DNA of 64,000 nucleotides from Eutreptiella sp. 'Long Island Sound 2002' (lineage: Eukaryota; Euglenozoa; Euglenophyceae; Eutreptiales; Eutreptiaceae). The notes under the pieces are model-generated. The model saw only the letters and a program-made list of their open reading frames with translations, was not told where the DNA came from and ran no database searches. The stretch is from positions 58,250,427-58,314,426 of the forward strand of contig OZ038387.1 in NCBI GenBank assembly GCA_964036045.1, written 5' to 3'. Positions 9,446-19,797 of the stretch are shown piece after piece. Numbering within the stretch: the first letter of the stretch is position 1; every line of letters begins with the position of its first letter. The position numbers and the translations under genes are program-made.

Positions 9446-10257
9446 TCCAAACAAGTCATGAGGCTGTTACACCACATACAACCAAGAGGCACATATCCGT
9501 CTCAAAAACCACAGCAGAAATGTTATTTTTTGAGGATGAAATTGCGGCAGAAGTAGTGAAGCTTTGGTGCACAGTCATGAGGCCAACGGGGGCAACAATT
9601 GCAGACCGGTTACCGTATGTTGCCGACCTGCCTAGGTAATGGCGGGGTTGGGAAAGATCTGTGGTAGGACCCGGCGCTAGAAATGGTCTGCAAAGCACTT
9701 TCAGAGCTGGACCCCTCCTTAGCACTGGTCGGCGGCGCTACGCGTGCAATCATGCCCGGTTGCCAGTGGAGCAAGTTTTGGTGCCATGCAAGAGAATTTT
9801 CACGGTGTTTTCACCAGCAACGTGTCCAATCTGCCGGGTGAATGCAGGGTGAATATGCAGTGTTGGTCCAGGTGCTCAGGGACACCCCAAAGGATGTCCG
9901 TCTTTTGTTGTCCTGCTCATACCGGCAACTACAGCTGGATGTTCCAGCCAAAGTCTCCCAGGGCACGTCCATTGAACCCTGTCGGCCCCTCGTGGGGAGA
10001 AGGATCTCTCTGTGGTGAGTTCAAAGAAGGCATGCCTGCCGCTTCACTCACTGTGTGTAAAACTGCTTCTAGTTCAGTGTGCGCATGTGTGTAGCCGACG
10101 ATTATGTGGGCCAGCCGACCTCCACATTTCTCTCATTACATTGCTCTTGAATGTGCTGTAGGAGGGGCCATGCTTCCTTTACCAATTGAGACCATGCCCA
10201 GCTCCTCACCAAGAACCCTGGCTTTCAGCCCCCTCCCATATACCCCTTTGAGTAGCG
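9446..10257. other. no certain gene; decayed sequence
   Basis: Short open frames (9442-9639 and 9744-10094) have no recognisable motif. The first, rich in EDEIAAEVVKLW-type helix, could continue the LINE linker, but this is weak. Confidence 0.35.
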
Positions 10258-10800
10258 GTGGTGCATAGCCTCTGGGCAAAGCACAGCTTGCACCTCCTCC
10301 ACGTAGTGCATAGCCCCCTCTTCTCAGTAGTGCATTGCCTCCACCTCCTCATCGTAGTGGATAGGGCTTTCCACCTTCTCTTGCGGCTCTCCTCGTCTTT
10401 GGAGCACATAGCACCCAACCCCGCTCGGTGGTGCCAAAAGTGGGCGGGGCTTATCCACTACCAGCGCCTGGGGGGGATTATGCACTACTTAGATGGGGGC
10501 TATGTGCTACCCAGATGGGGTGGGGCGGTTCGACTACCAGCAGGAGGTGGGGTTTATGTAGGGGCTGGGGGCTTTACACTCCCAAGAGATGCACTACCCA
10601 GAGGGGGCATCCTAAGACGGGGAGTATGTTATATGCACTCCCTGGGGGCTGTGCACTATGCAGAGGTCGGGCCCGTCCACAACCAGCAGGAAGTGGGGGC
10701 TATGCACAACCCACAGGGTGTGGGGGGGTATCCCGAAGGGGCTGCGGGCTATGCAGTGCCCAGAGGTGTGGGCTATGCACTGCTGAGAGCAAGGAGTCTG
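10258..10800. repeat. degenerate GTGCATAGCCCC/GGGGGCTATGCAC repeats in both orientations
   Basis: The left part (10258-10400) repeats versions of GTGCATAGCCCCC. The right part (10480-10790) repeats its complement (GGGGGCTATGCAC, CTACCCAGA) about every 40-60 bp. A related stretch is at 11735-11830. A 213-codon open frame across it is a by-product of the repeat. Confidence 0.6.
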
Positions 10801-11583
10801 CTTTTGAGACCGCAGCAAAACCAACACAAAAGGACTGCAACTCTGCCCATGGGGTCCTTCCTCCTGTTGGGACTTGACAAAATGTCAAGCACTGCATAGC
10901 GGAATGCATGCATTATGTAGATCAGGAACCCACGCTGATGGGTCCTGGGTCCCCATGTGTGTTGCACATGAGCAAAGCATGGCATAGATAGCATCAGCAT
11001 AAACATCATATGGAGTACACATGAAAGTGAGGGGCCTGCCAGTGTGAGGAATGTGACAGTGCAAGAGAAAAAAACAGACTGCCCCATCGAACTGAAACAC
11101 AGCATTTGAACCAATGACACCATCAAAGTCCTTCAGCAAAGCCCTCGAAATAGCTTACCTCCAAGGCGCTCAACCAAAACGCACCACAGAATCCATATAT
11201 TTTCGTGCTGCTGAAATGATGGTACACAGTGACGCCGGCGGAATGCAGAAGCCAGAGAAATATGCATGCCCATTGTTGCCATGGTTTAAACCAAAGCTGG
11301 GCAGACGTGTCCAACCTCCACGACCACCGAACCATTGTAGGTGTGCGTAAGAGGCAAACTCCCCTGAGCATGAGACTGAGGGCGTGGATAAGTCTAGGGC
11401 TTTGAAGAGGGAACGTGGGCCTGATCATGGTGGTGCTGGGGTACTGCTCAATGTCCCCTCACCAAAGGAGGGAACAGTCTTTATCGGTTAACCATCAAAA
11501 TATGTGCTTTTCCGGGTCATAGAAGATTTTCCAAACCGCAATTTTTGACCACAATTTTTAATTGAGCCCGCAAGTTTCCCGCA
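10801..11583. other. no gene seen
   Basis: Balanced composition, no long convincing frame, no structural repeat that I can support. Confidence 0.4.
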
Positions 11584-11650
11584 GTTTTTTTTTTTTTCAA
11601 TTCTTCAGTTCAATTTCCCCACTTTTTTTCTCCTTTTTTTTTTTTTTTTG
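11584..11650. repeat. T-rich low-complexity tract
   Basis: Two T runs (about 13 and 18 bases) with pyrimidine spacers. This could be the A-tail of a minus-strand retrocopy, but no body is recognisable to its left. Confidence 0.6.
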
Positions 11651-11961
11651 GCAATTTTCCCTCAATTTCCCTGCGATTGGATTCAGTCAGGGATGTTCAG
11701 GGATGCCCTACCGCAATCCCCCACCCACCCCTGCATAGCCCCAGCCTTTTGTGTCTTGCACAGCCCCCACCTGCTTGCAGTGGATCTCCTCCAACCCCTC
11801 TCGGTAATGCACAGCCCCCACCCCCACAGCAATCCCGTTTGGCCAAGGCGCTGAAGCCCCAAGTTCCTCGACTGGAGAGGGCGCCTGGAGCTCCGATCTT
11901 GTGTTGGAGGGGTGCGCAGTTGGTTGTCAGCGTTGCATTCTCCCCATATTTCTGCCCTTAG

Positions 11962-12390
11962 GCTGCGACGTTCTACGAGCGCATGGTCGTTCCTGCGTTT
12001 GTATATCGGCTAGAGCGCTGCAATGCTGCAGACGTCGCGGCCATAACATGGTTTATTGACGTCCACAACCTCCAACCACCGGCACCGGACCCCCCGTTCC
12101 CCCCAGGCGTGCCCAGCTTCGTCAGGCAGTCCAAGGTCCTCAACGTCCTGATCAACTTATCGGAGATGTGGTATCATGATGACGACGGCGGTGGCGGCGA
12201 CGGCGACGATGGTGATGATGATGATGATGATGAACCGCGCCCACCAACGGTCGAACAACTGCGCAAGCGCGACGAGGCCGCGCTGTTTTCGACCGGTGCC
12301 AGTCTTGAGGCCGGGATCTTGAAGGAGATGGGTTTCCCCACATATCGTCCTGATGATTATTGGAAGATTCTTGCTGATCCCCCTTACAAG
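11962..12390 (+). CDS. alpha/beta-hydrolase (peptidase S33/TAP-like), internal exon
   Basis: The exon is predicted from the splice acceptor CTTAG at 11957-11961. It encodes VPAFVYRLERCNAADVAA and, 40 residues later, SKVLNVLINLSEMW. These are typical of the lid region of tripeptidyl-aminopeptidase-like S33 hydrolases, where Y-R-L-x-R-C and S-E-x-W recur. An Asp/Gly-rich low-complexity insert (12175-12230, GAT repeats) follows, then FPTYRPDDYWKI. The donor is placed at AAG|GTCTTT (12390/12391), phase 0, which joins in frame to the exon at 12873. The nucleophile exon (G-x-S-x-G) is not found upstream in the window, so the gene is either long and intron-rich or 5'-truncated by the mobile DNA on its left. 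Confidence 0.5.
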
Positions 12391-12872
12391 GTCTTTGCTG
12401 TTGCCTTTCCCTCACTTGGCAAATCAAAACTTCAATTGTGGGTGCCAGGCGGGGGTATCCTAGCCTCCTTTTCCAGACCCATTCACCCCTCCCGAAATGA
12501 CCTCCGTAACAGGCGTATTTGGGGGCTCTGAGGGAACACGCTGGTGCCTCTACTTTGTACATGCTCTTCTTGTGGAAACCGGTGGCCCGTTCATTGGTGC
12601 TTTATTTCGTGCCCGCACAGGATGTGGTTTCGATGAACTGGCAGGTCCCGGCATGGGTGGTGGTGGTGGTGGAGGCGGGCAGGTGCTGCTGCGTTGCCGG
12701 TGGTGCTGTTGCTGTGGGAGCTGCTGCTACTGTGGGTGGTGGTGGTGGTGGTGGTGGTGGTGGCGGCGCTGTGGGTATGCATGCAACCCTTGCTGCCGCC
12801 CCACCAGCACGTCTCTGTTCTCTGCTCTCTGCAGTTCTTTGTCCTTGACCCCCCTGCTCTCTCAACCATTAG
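12391..12872 (+). other. predicted spliceosomal intron of the S33-like gene
   Basis: GT at 12391 and TCAACCATTAG at 12862-12872 with pyrimidine-rich sequence before it (CCTTGACCCCCCTGCTCTCT). It contains a GGT-type microsatellite. The acceptor is convincing; the donor is one of several possible GT sites. Confidence 0.45.
12656..12770. repeat. (GGT)n microsatellite
   Basis: Two blocks of imperfect GGT repeats (12656-12675 and 12735-12770) within the intron. Confidence 0.85.
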
Positions 12873-13184
12873 GTCCTGCTTCTGAATGGCGACTTGGATA
12901 TGGCCACGCCTGTGAAATACGTCCACAAGATCTATGAGCATCGCCCCCTTTGGTATTTCAAGCCATTCCGCTTGATTGGCCACTCCCCCAACGGCATCCT
13001 GCCACTGGGCATCTTCTGTGTGCTAATGCACACTGTCCTGTTTACACAAGACCCACAGCAGGATCCGCATACCCTCGATTTGTGCGCTGGCCAGTGGCCG
13101 CTGGAGCTGGACTGGGTGGGTACCACAGCCCCAGTGATGCAGGCTTCTCTCAGCCATTTTGGTACAGCGAAGCTGTATGGCTGA
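12873..13184 (+). CDS. alpha/beta-hydrolase (peptidase S33/TAP-like), last exon
   Basis: The exon opens with VLLLNGDLDMATPVKYVHKI, almost the textbook C-terminal block of TAP-like S33 hydrolases, in which the second Asp of G-D-L-D is the acid of the catalytic triad. About 25 residues later RLIGHSPNG offers the candidate catalytic His. These enzymes remove N-terminal residues or peptides from oligopeptides, often in secretory or digestive compartments. The frame stops at TGA 13182-13184. The tail after the His is longer than usual and Cys/Trp-rich, so a further splice may be missed. This is the only host-type gene piece I can support in the window. Confidence 0.55.
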   Translation, partial: VLLLNGDLDMATPVKYVHKIYEHRPLWYFKPFRLIGHSPNGILPLGIFCVLMHTVLFTQDPQQDPHTLDLCAGQWPLELDWVGTTAPVMQASLSHFGTAKLYG

Positions 13185-13450
13185 CAACTCTTCCACCAGG
13201 GAGAGTGAGGGGTCCTTGAGCACGGCAGTTTGGTTCATGCGCCCTGTGATCCCCACTGCACCACCACCACAATGCCACAACCCCCCTCGCCCTGAACCGA
13301 GCCTGCATGGTGTACCCCTCCCCCCGTTCCCAAACCTTCCAACCTGCTACTGCACAAAGCTGAGCTTTGTCCTGCCTTGGCCGGGGATTGGGTGTCGAAA
13401 GCCCATGTTTCGTGGATCATCGCAGTGCGGGACGCTCATTAGGCATGGCT
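13185..13450. other. no gene seen
   Basis: Downstream flank of the hydrolase exon; no supported feature. Confidence 0.4.
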
Positions 13451-13752
13451 GCTCTTGTTTATTGCTTTGGGACCACTCCACCTCAGAACGTTTAAGTGAC
13501 GGTAGGTGGCCACCCACTGCCGCCGGAGGTTTGCCAACTGCCGTCGATGCCTGGCTACCAAGTATCGTTCCAACCATCCAGTAGGGTCCGCGGAAGGAGT
13601 TCGGGGGCCACGGTATTGCTGGTTGCGCGCAAGCATTGCATGCAATCCCTTGGCCATTGCATGCAAGCACAGCGGTTGGCCAAGCACCAAGGGTTGCTGA
13701 CCGTCCCTTGAGGATTCACTGGTGAAAGCGTCAGGTTGTGCATGTGGGAGTG
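13451..13752 (+). repeat. degenerate duplicated segment, copy 1
   Basis: It matches 15216-15505 over several blocks: CTTTGGGACCAC, GGGGGCCACGGTA, CATTGCATGCAATCCC, TTGGCCAAGCACCAAGG and GAAAGCGTCAGGTTGTGC. Probably an old non-coding repeat. Confidence 0.6.
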
Positions 13753-14180
13753 CAAAAACTAAAGTTATGCAAATAACTTTAGTTTTGCCTCAGCAGTGAC
13801 AATCACCGGTCATACTGACAGTGGACAGAACACCCTCGGAGATGAGGGTCTAGTACCATGCCACACCCTGCTGTGTGCCTGTCCTCAGTTGATATTTTGT
13901 AGTGAGCTGCCAGACAGCTTCCATTGGCCTGCACGCCGCCATTCACTGTCTAGTGCCAACAAAATAGGCACCGGATGCCTAGGCACAGAGCCATGAACTT
14001 TGGCTCCATCATGCTATTCTTGAGCCGGAACAAAACCCCCATTCAGTGTTGGAGTTCAGCTGAGTGCAGTGCTTATTCTTGCATGGTCAGCGGGCGAACT
14101 TTTGTATGCGTTGTGTGCTGTCACAGGTCATTGATTGGCGGGGGGGGGGGGACACAGGCAAAATGGGGGCGGGTTAATAT

Positions 14181-14720
14181 TTGGTTGTATTGCAGTTCGA
14201 GGCTGTGCCAAATCGATGTGCACAACAACTTGACCTTCACGTCCTGTCACATGCTATGGTATTTGAATGCCCAGCCAGTTGGAAGGCACTCAGCAGCTTC
14301 GACCCTGACTGCGACAGGCACATTGGGCCTAGTCCACCTGCCGTTTGGCCTAGAATCGAGGCCACTGCCAAAAGCGGGTCCAGGTTGGCCTTGTACATAC
14401 AGACGCGGATGAAACGCATTGGGTACGTGGTGCTGGGGGCCACCCTCAAGACTAAGCAACCTGTTGTCAAGTTATCCTGTGGGGCGTCGATCATCGAGGC
14501 CACGCCGTTGGCTATTGAGTACGCAGTCATGGATCGCTGTCTGCGCTTCGATGACCCTCGGCGCATGAACATGTGGCGGACCCTTGCTTTTTGGGAGTGG
14601 TTCTGGACAGAGCCTGCGGTACGAGACTTGGAGGCCGAGCATGGGGTTTGGGTGTTGCCAGTGACGCTGAGGGATATAGCCATCAAACGACTGCGCAGTG
14701 AGGTGACATGCAATGGTTGA
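14181..14720 (+). CDS. unknown open frame of 179 codons, possibly an exon
   Basis: The frame has balanced amino-acid content and protein-like blocks such as RLALYIQTRMKRIGYVVLGA, ATPLAIEYAVMDRCLRF and MWRTLAFWEWFW. An acceptor-like TATTGCAG lies at 14187-14194. However, the segment just before it recurs at 15535-15610, and a duplicated non-coding repeat surrounds it. No family is recognised, and no start codon in good context or polyadenylation site can be assigned. It may be a decayed gene captured in the repeat or a chance frame. Confidence 0.25.
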   Translation: MVVLQFEAVPNRCAQQLDLHVLSHAMVFECPASWKALSSFDPDCDRHIGPSPPAVWPRIEATAKSGSRLALYIQTRMKRIGYVVLGATLKTKQPVVKLSCGASIIEATPLAIEYAVMDRCLRFDDPRRMNMWRTLAFWEWFWTEPAVRDLEAEHGVWVLPVTLRDIAIKRLRSEVTCNG

Positions 14721-14999
14721 AGGCCCCTCCGTCCACTCTGTTGAGTTGTCTCGGCCCATGGGCAGATATGAACGGGCCCCTTTTGCATGCTCCCTGCAAA
14801 GGCGGGGGGGGGCTTTCATGTAAAGGGATTCCACAAGCTGGACAGGCTTCCGGAGGGTTCAGGGACCTCTTTCCACTGCGTCAGCGGGAAGGCTTCCTGT
14901 AGTGCGGTTGGCCCCATGCATGGCAGAGCTCTTTGCAGTCTGCTGCCAGGATGCGTTCTGATTCAGCATGTTTCTGGTTGGCATTGGCATTTGCTAACT

Positions 15000-15215
15000 C
15001 CGACGGGTCTCCTTGCGGCCCTTCAGGCCAATCACAAGGCTGCGGGAGGACCGGTTGGTCTGCTTTGGAATCTTTCAGGGGAGCACCCGAGCCCCTCGAT
15101 ACTCACTGTAGCGACAAGGCATCCTCTGCACACGGAGCGCACACGGTGCCAAGGCATCCTCTGCGCCCGCAGCGCACATGGTCTTTTAGGGTGCTTGGGA
15201 TGTCCTCACGCAGGG
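15000..15215 (+). repeat. duplicated segment, copy 1 (second copy 15640-15790)
   Basis: Shared blocks are CTTGCGGCCCTT, TTGGTCTGCTTTGGAATCTT, CAGGGGAGCACCCGAGCCCC and GCGACAAGGCATCCTCTG. With 15216-15505 it forms part of an approximately 640-bp degenerate tandem duplication. Confidence 0.65.
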
Positions 15216-15610
15216 CCGTTGTTGTTTAATGCTTCGGGACCACCAGACAGTTAAGTAAGGGTGATTGGCAGGGTTGTCCAGGATGAGATTTTGGGGTGTG
15301 GCGTAACAGAAGGGGCTTTGGGGGCCACGGTAGTTTTTCGCTGGTTGTGTGCACACATTGCATGCAATCCCCACCCTTGTTCACGCACAGCCCTTGGCCA
15401 AGCACCAAGGGGTGCTGCCCATTCCCTGAGGTTTTAACCTCGTTTACTGGCCTTGTTTGTGGCACCGCTTGAAGATAAAAGCGTCAGATTGTGCTTGTGG
15501 TGGCACAAAGATAGGCGGGGGGAGACGGAGGTTAATGTTTGGTTCGAGGCTGTGCCAAATCGTTGTGTACATCGATTTTGACCGTCAAGGGCTGTCACCT
15601 GCAGTTGTAT
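15216..15610 (+). repeat. degenerate duplicated segment, copy 2
   Basis: Partner of 13451-13752. Its right end (15535-15610, TTCGAGGCTGTGCCAAATCG) is also the partner of 14192-14260. Confidence 0.6.
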
Positions 15611-15639
15611 TTAAACAGTCCATTGAGTTGCGTCGTTCG

Positions 15640-15790
15640 CTCTTCTTGCGGCCCTTTGGGTCAATCACAGAGCAGTGGGAGAACCCGTTGGTCTGCTTTG
15701 GAATCTTTCAGGGGAGCACCCGAGCCCCTTGATTGATCACTGTAGCGACAAGGCATCCTCTGCGCACGGAGCGCGCACATGATACATCTT
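15640..15790 (+). repeat. duplicated segment, copy 2 of 15000-15215
   Basis: Same ordered blocks as the first copy, ending GGCATCCTCTGCGCACGGAG. Confidence 0.65.
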
Positions 15791-17236
15791 TTCGGTGCTT
15801 GCCTTCTGGGACGCCTTTGCCCGATGACTGGGTGATCAGCCGCAAAACCTCCGAGTGCAGTCATGCACCGCTTGTCCGTGCGTTACATTTGGGTGGATGT
15901 GAACAAGGTTGTTGGCATGTGCCTTGAGACTGGGGGCAGTGCCAGTTCACAAAAGGGGATTGCGTTACCCAGGCAGGTATTTTGAGGGTGTGCCAGTCTG
16001 TTTCCATGGAATGCACCAGTGTATCATCTTTCACTCCGTATGTGCTTCTTTGAAGGGATTGGCATCAGTCTTCAAAATCTCCGGTGCCTTTGCACCCGTT
16101 CCACTGTCTTTATGCTTCACAACACATCATAACACAGGCCACAACACAAGTTGATGGAGCCAACATCCCACAGCACCCACGCAAATAGGGGGAGCGTTAG
16201 CGCGCCGGGCATCTTTTTTGACCCGTGCCCCACCGGTGACCTTTTAGGGGGTGGACTAAGTGTCTAAGCGTCCTAGAACCCCATACTTTGTGATACTATG
16301 GGCATTATTGTTGTTTGACAACGGGTATTTTGATGCTTCTTTCACATTCGGGATATGGTATATTTGGATTCTCACCTAGTTTCACCAATTTCTTTCCATT
16401 TTTTTCTCGTTTCCACCACATCCACTCCTTACTAGGTTGATTTCTTCCCACCATGGGGACCCCAAGAAAGCAGGGCTAATGTAGCCATATTGATTTCTCC
16501 CCACCATGGGGACCCCGAGAAGGCAGGGGTGATGTAGCGAATACTGAGTTTGCGCTTCGTTCTTGTGACGCGAGGCAGAAACGCCGTCCAAATCGCTTGT
16601 GGCTTGGGGACTCATTACCATAGTGAAATCTATGGGAAAGTTAAAGGCAAAGTACCGTTTGTTAAGTACAATACAAATGACATTTGGAGTTGTTGAATTC
16701 ACAGCTATTGTCTAATTATGCAACGTGCTTTGTAGGGAAGGTGCGCAGTCCATCATGGTCTATTTGGGGGGCCTTCTCCATCAGAGGGTAAATCTCGGAC
16801 TGAAGTCGGGATAGTTAATAGAAAGGTAGCGCTGAGCGCGCGCCGGGCAAACATTCCCCCATAGTGCCATCATGCAATGGCAGTGTTTTACCACCCTGAT
16901 GTGCTCCACATACAGCTGCTGTCCTTTGATGAACTTTGGCTCGCCATTAACGCTTGAATGCCTGTGATAAAACCACCCCTTTGGGTAGATAAGCCCCCCC
17001 TGTAAAAACCACTCCCTTCGGGTTGATACAACTACCCCAGGGTGGTTTTATCCCACCACAACCACACATGACACGACAAAGCAATCCAAACAATGCTCCA
17101 TACCCCCAACAAGAAAAGGGCCAATCCAAATCGAAATTATTGATAGATATTAGAAAACATGCAAAACAACACACGCCAACACACTAGAAATGAAAGCATG
17201 CAAGCAATTCATATAGATGCATAACAAAACTAGTTG
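15791..17236. other. no gene seen; short tandem and inverted repeats
   Basis: A 53-bp direct repeat occupies 16437-16489 and 16490-16540 (both with CCCACCATGGGGACCCC). A 13-bp inverted repeat GATAAAACCACCC pairs 16966-16978 with 17040-17052. No coding signal is visible. Confidence 0.55.
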
Positions 17237-17455
17237 TCACCGGTACCTGGTACCAGGCATTACTATGCAGCTTGGGTGCAGGCACAACGCACTATATGCT
17301 CCTTTTAGCAACATGTCGTCTATGTGTGCTTTCAACACCGCTCCTCTCTTTACTATCTTTTTTACCAGCGGTTGTTGTTTTACAAAAGGTAGAAGTTGAT
17401 TCATTGATTCTTCGAAAACAGTAGGGTCATTGGACAAACCAAAAAGCATTACCAA
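17237..17455 (-). pseudogene. Ty3/gypsy reverse-transcriptase relic (palm motifs)
   Basis: The 72-residue frame reads VMLFGLSNDPTVFEESMNQL and, 20 residues on, RGAVLKAHIDDMLLKG. The first block is the RT motif V-M-P-F-G-L-x-N-A-P-x-x-F, and the second is the catalytic box, here H-I-D-D instead of Y-x-D-D. The same H-I-D-D and the same RG-x-x-x-x-AHIDD spacing occur in the RT of chromovirus A at 25.0 kb, so this is a decayed relative of that lineage. Nothing else of the element is left on either side. Confidence 0.75.
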
Positions 17456-19300
17456 CCAGGCCCTCCGTATCTGACGTCATTGCAGGACCAAAAATTGTAG
17501 ACCAAATGACAAAAGCACTGCCCTCCCGCATTCCACATGTATGTCAAATTGGGCCTCAAAATTCAAGACCAAGAACCTGCCGCAATCACCTGTTGTACAA
17601 AGATTTGCAAGTTTTGACCACGAGAGCTCATTACTTTACGCTTGGCAGACGAGCACACCTAATGGTGTCGCATGTTTGACAGGATGACAGTGCGTTGAGT
17701 GCAACTCCCCAACGGCCCGATCTATGTGCCCAGAACATAGAAACCCAAAACGTGGTCACAAGTGACTGCCGACAAGCAAGCATCAATGCAACACATCATA
17801 AGTTTGGTTTAACTTGGGCTTTACCTCTATTGGCTTGTTGCTACTGCTTTCAAGTTTGTGAGAACTTTTTTTCAGTGGCTCAAAAAAGGGTCGGTCAAGG
17901 AGCTGCATTACTGCTGTAGTGCTGTTCGATGAAGAGGGGGGACAACGACAATGTAAACATTCAAATCTGCTCATCTCTTGATGTTGCTCATGGTTAGCGT
18001 GTAAAAATGCATTTTATAACACGGCGCATTTTTAAGCCGTTGGATTGCAGCCCGTCTACGCATTGTTGCTACCTTTGTTCGTGTCGCACTTTTGTTTTTT
18101 TCAGCTACATTGCCAACACCCAACAGCAAAGACAGCTTTTGTACTTTTATGTAGGTTACTAAATCAGATGGTAAATCATGCGACAATGATGATTCATTTT
18201 GTATGTGACATATGACAGTGCACAATGCGTGTGGCTAGAAGCCCGGGTCCAATTTCAGTCGCAACAAAAAACGATTTTTGATGTTACCGTTTTTGTACAA
18301 GATTCGCTGAGTGTGCTGCAGCTGTAGCTATGAAAATCTTTTTGTTGTTTTACAGAAATACAGTCAAGTGGCAACATAAAGCATGAAACAAGGATAGAGC
18401 ACACAGAAACACTAAATTTTGCTTAAGGATATCATGAAATTGAAGACAAAAGCCACAAAAGGTATTCAAAAAAACACATCGATATGGGTCTTTTTAGAAT
18501 CAGGACAAAATCTACAATTTTACAATTTTAGCAACCACATATGTGCAACAAACGCAAGGTTGGAGTATGTTAGTCAACCTCACCCTGAACATCAAAATGT
18601 GCCATAAACATAGGTAGCTTCATAACCAGTAAAAAGAGCATTTTGGGTGCCAAAAAGTGTTATATACAGCAAGTAGTATTTAAACTAACGAGGCACGCGG
18701 TCTCAGCAAAACAATGGTGTATGTAGTGGCAATCTTCATAAGCGCTAAATCAAAATCGGAACAATTTACATGTTGATGTAGACTGATTTTCCAACTTCAA
18801 CATTTTGATTGTCAAATTCTACTTTAGGCAAAATCACCAGTTTGTATACCATTCAAGTAAAAGTAAAACAAGGCGCCATGACAGGTAGGATTTGTTGGTA
18901 ACAAGGTGCAGTAAGAGGTTGGGCTTTGGCACTAACGAGGCGCACGGAGAGGAAGGGGGGTAGGTTAGGCGCCAACGAGACACATGGAAGGGGGTTGGGG
19001 GGGTTGGCACTATTGAGGCGCACGAGAGGTGGAGGTTTGATGCTATCAAGGTGCGCACCGAGCTCGATTTGCGCTCCGTGAAACAAGGCGCGTTGTTTCA
19101 GCGAAACACCCGGCGCCAATTTGTACACCCATTTAGCGCGCCAATTGCAGAGAAAATAACAGCCAATTTATCATATTTTATAACTTTGATTGATCATTTG
19201 GATCCTAAACCAACTCTGTACAGAGTTGTAACCCATCTGCGGATGTTTTTCGAAAGTCATTGCACTAGGTGTTTTTCGAAAGAGAAAAGTTTATAGTGGT
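17456..19300. other. AT-rich, no gene seen; degenerate 38-bp repeats
   Basis: Long AT-rich non-coding stretch. Between 18928 and 19060 four degenerate units start at about 18928, 18968, 19006 and 19037 (GGCACTAACGAGGCGC-like). No RNA gene or reading frame is supported. Confidence 0.5.
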
Positions 19301-19715
19301 TTCAGCACTGTGTTTTTGTCTCTCCTGCTGCTTGCTGCTGGTGTAGGGTTTCCTGCTGCTTGTTTTGGAAGATGAAAAGCTTTTGTTTGCTGAAATACAG
19401 TCAATCCAGGATAGCCCAAGCCAGAGGTATGCAAGGAGAAGAGAATCAGGATCGGAGCATGAAGGGCTGCAGTGTAAACAGTGAAAGATGAAAGGATATT
19501 CACAGAAACTGCAACTCAGGTCAAATCGGAATGCATATTCACAAAGATAGCTGAAATGTTTTGGAAAAGAGTTGGAAAACTGCCCCATGGTCACTCTATC
19601 TCCATAGTGCCATCTCAGGAGATGTGCACTCTTTGTTTTGGGTCCCATATGTGCTGAGGTGGCAGGGCATGTGGCGATGAGGTCACTGCCATGTCACATG
19701 GGGTCTTCCTACTTA
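19301..19715 (-). repeat. possible body of a tRNA-derived SINE
   Basis: This stretch lies directly downstream, in minus-strand sense, of a tRNA-like head. No second copy exists in the window, so the SINE call rests only on the head. Confidence 0.25.
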
Positions 19716-19797
19716 GCTAGGCTGACCGGGAATTGAACCCAGGACCTCTCAAAAAGAGGTGCCCAGCCCCCTAGGGTGCATACCACTAGGACAGCTA
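19716..19797 (-). other. tRNA-like sequence (degenerate tRNA or SINE head)
   Basis: On the minus strand, GCTGTCC near the start can pair with GGTCAGC near the end (6 of 7). TAGTGGTATGCAC resembles the D-arm/A box, and CTGGG-TTCAATT-CCCGG is a complete T-arm with a B box. A hairpin ACCTC-TTTTTGA-GAGGT could be an anticodon arm (UUU), but the variable loop is then only 1 nt. So this is not an intact tRNA. A flanking CTTAGCT/AGCTAAG pair extends the outer stem. Confidence 0.5.

Noticed and set aside
10258-10899. 213-codon frame as a gene
   Set aside because: Its protein repeats the VHSP/YALP-like units of the underlying DNA repeat; no independent protein signal.
19716-19797. Functional tRNA-Lys(UUU)
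   Set aside because: The T-arm and acceptor fit, but the anticodon arm leaves a variable loop of one base and the D-arm is poor.
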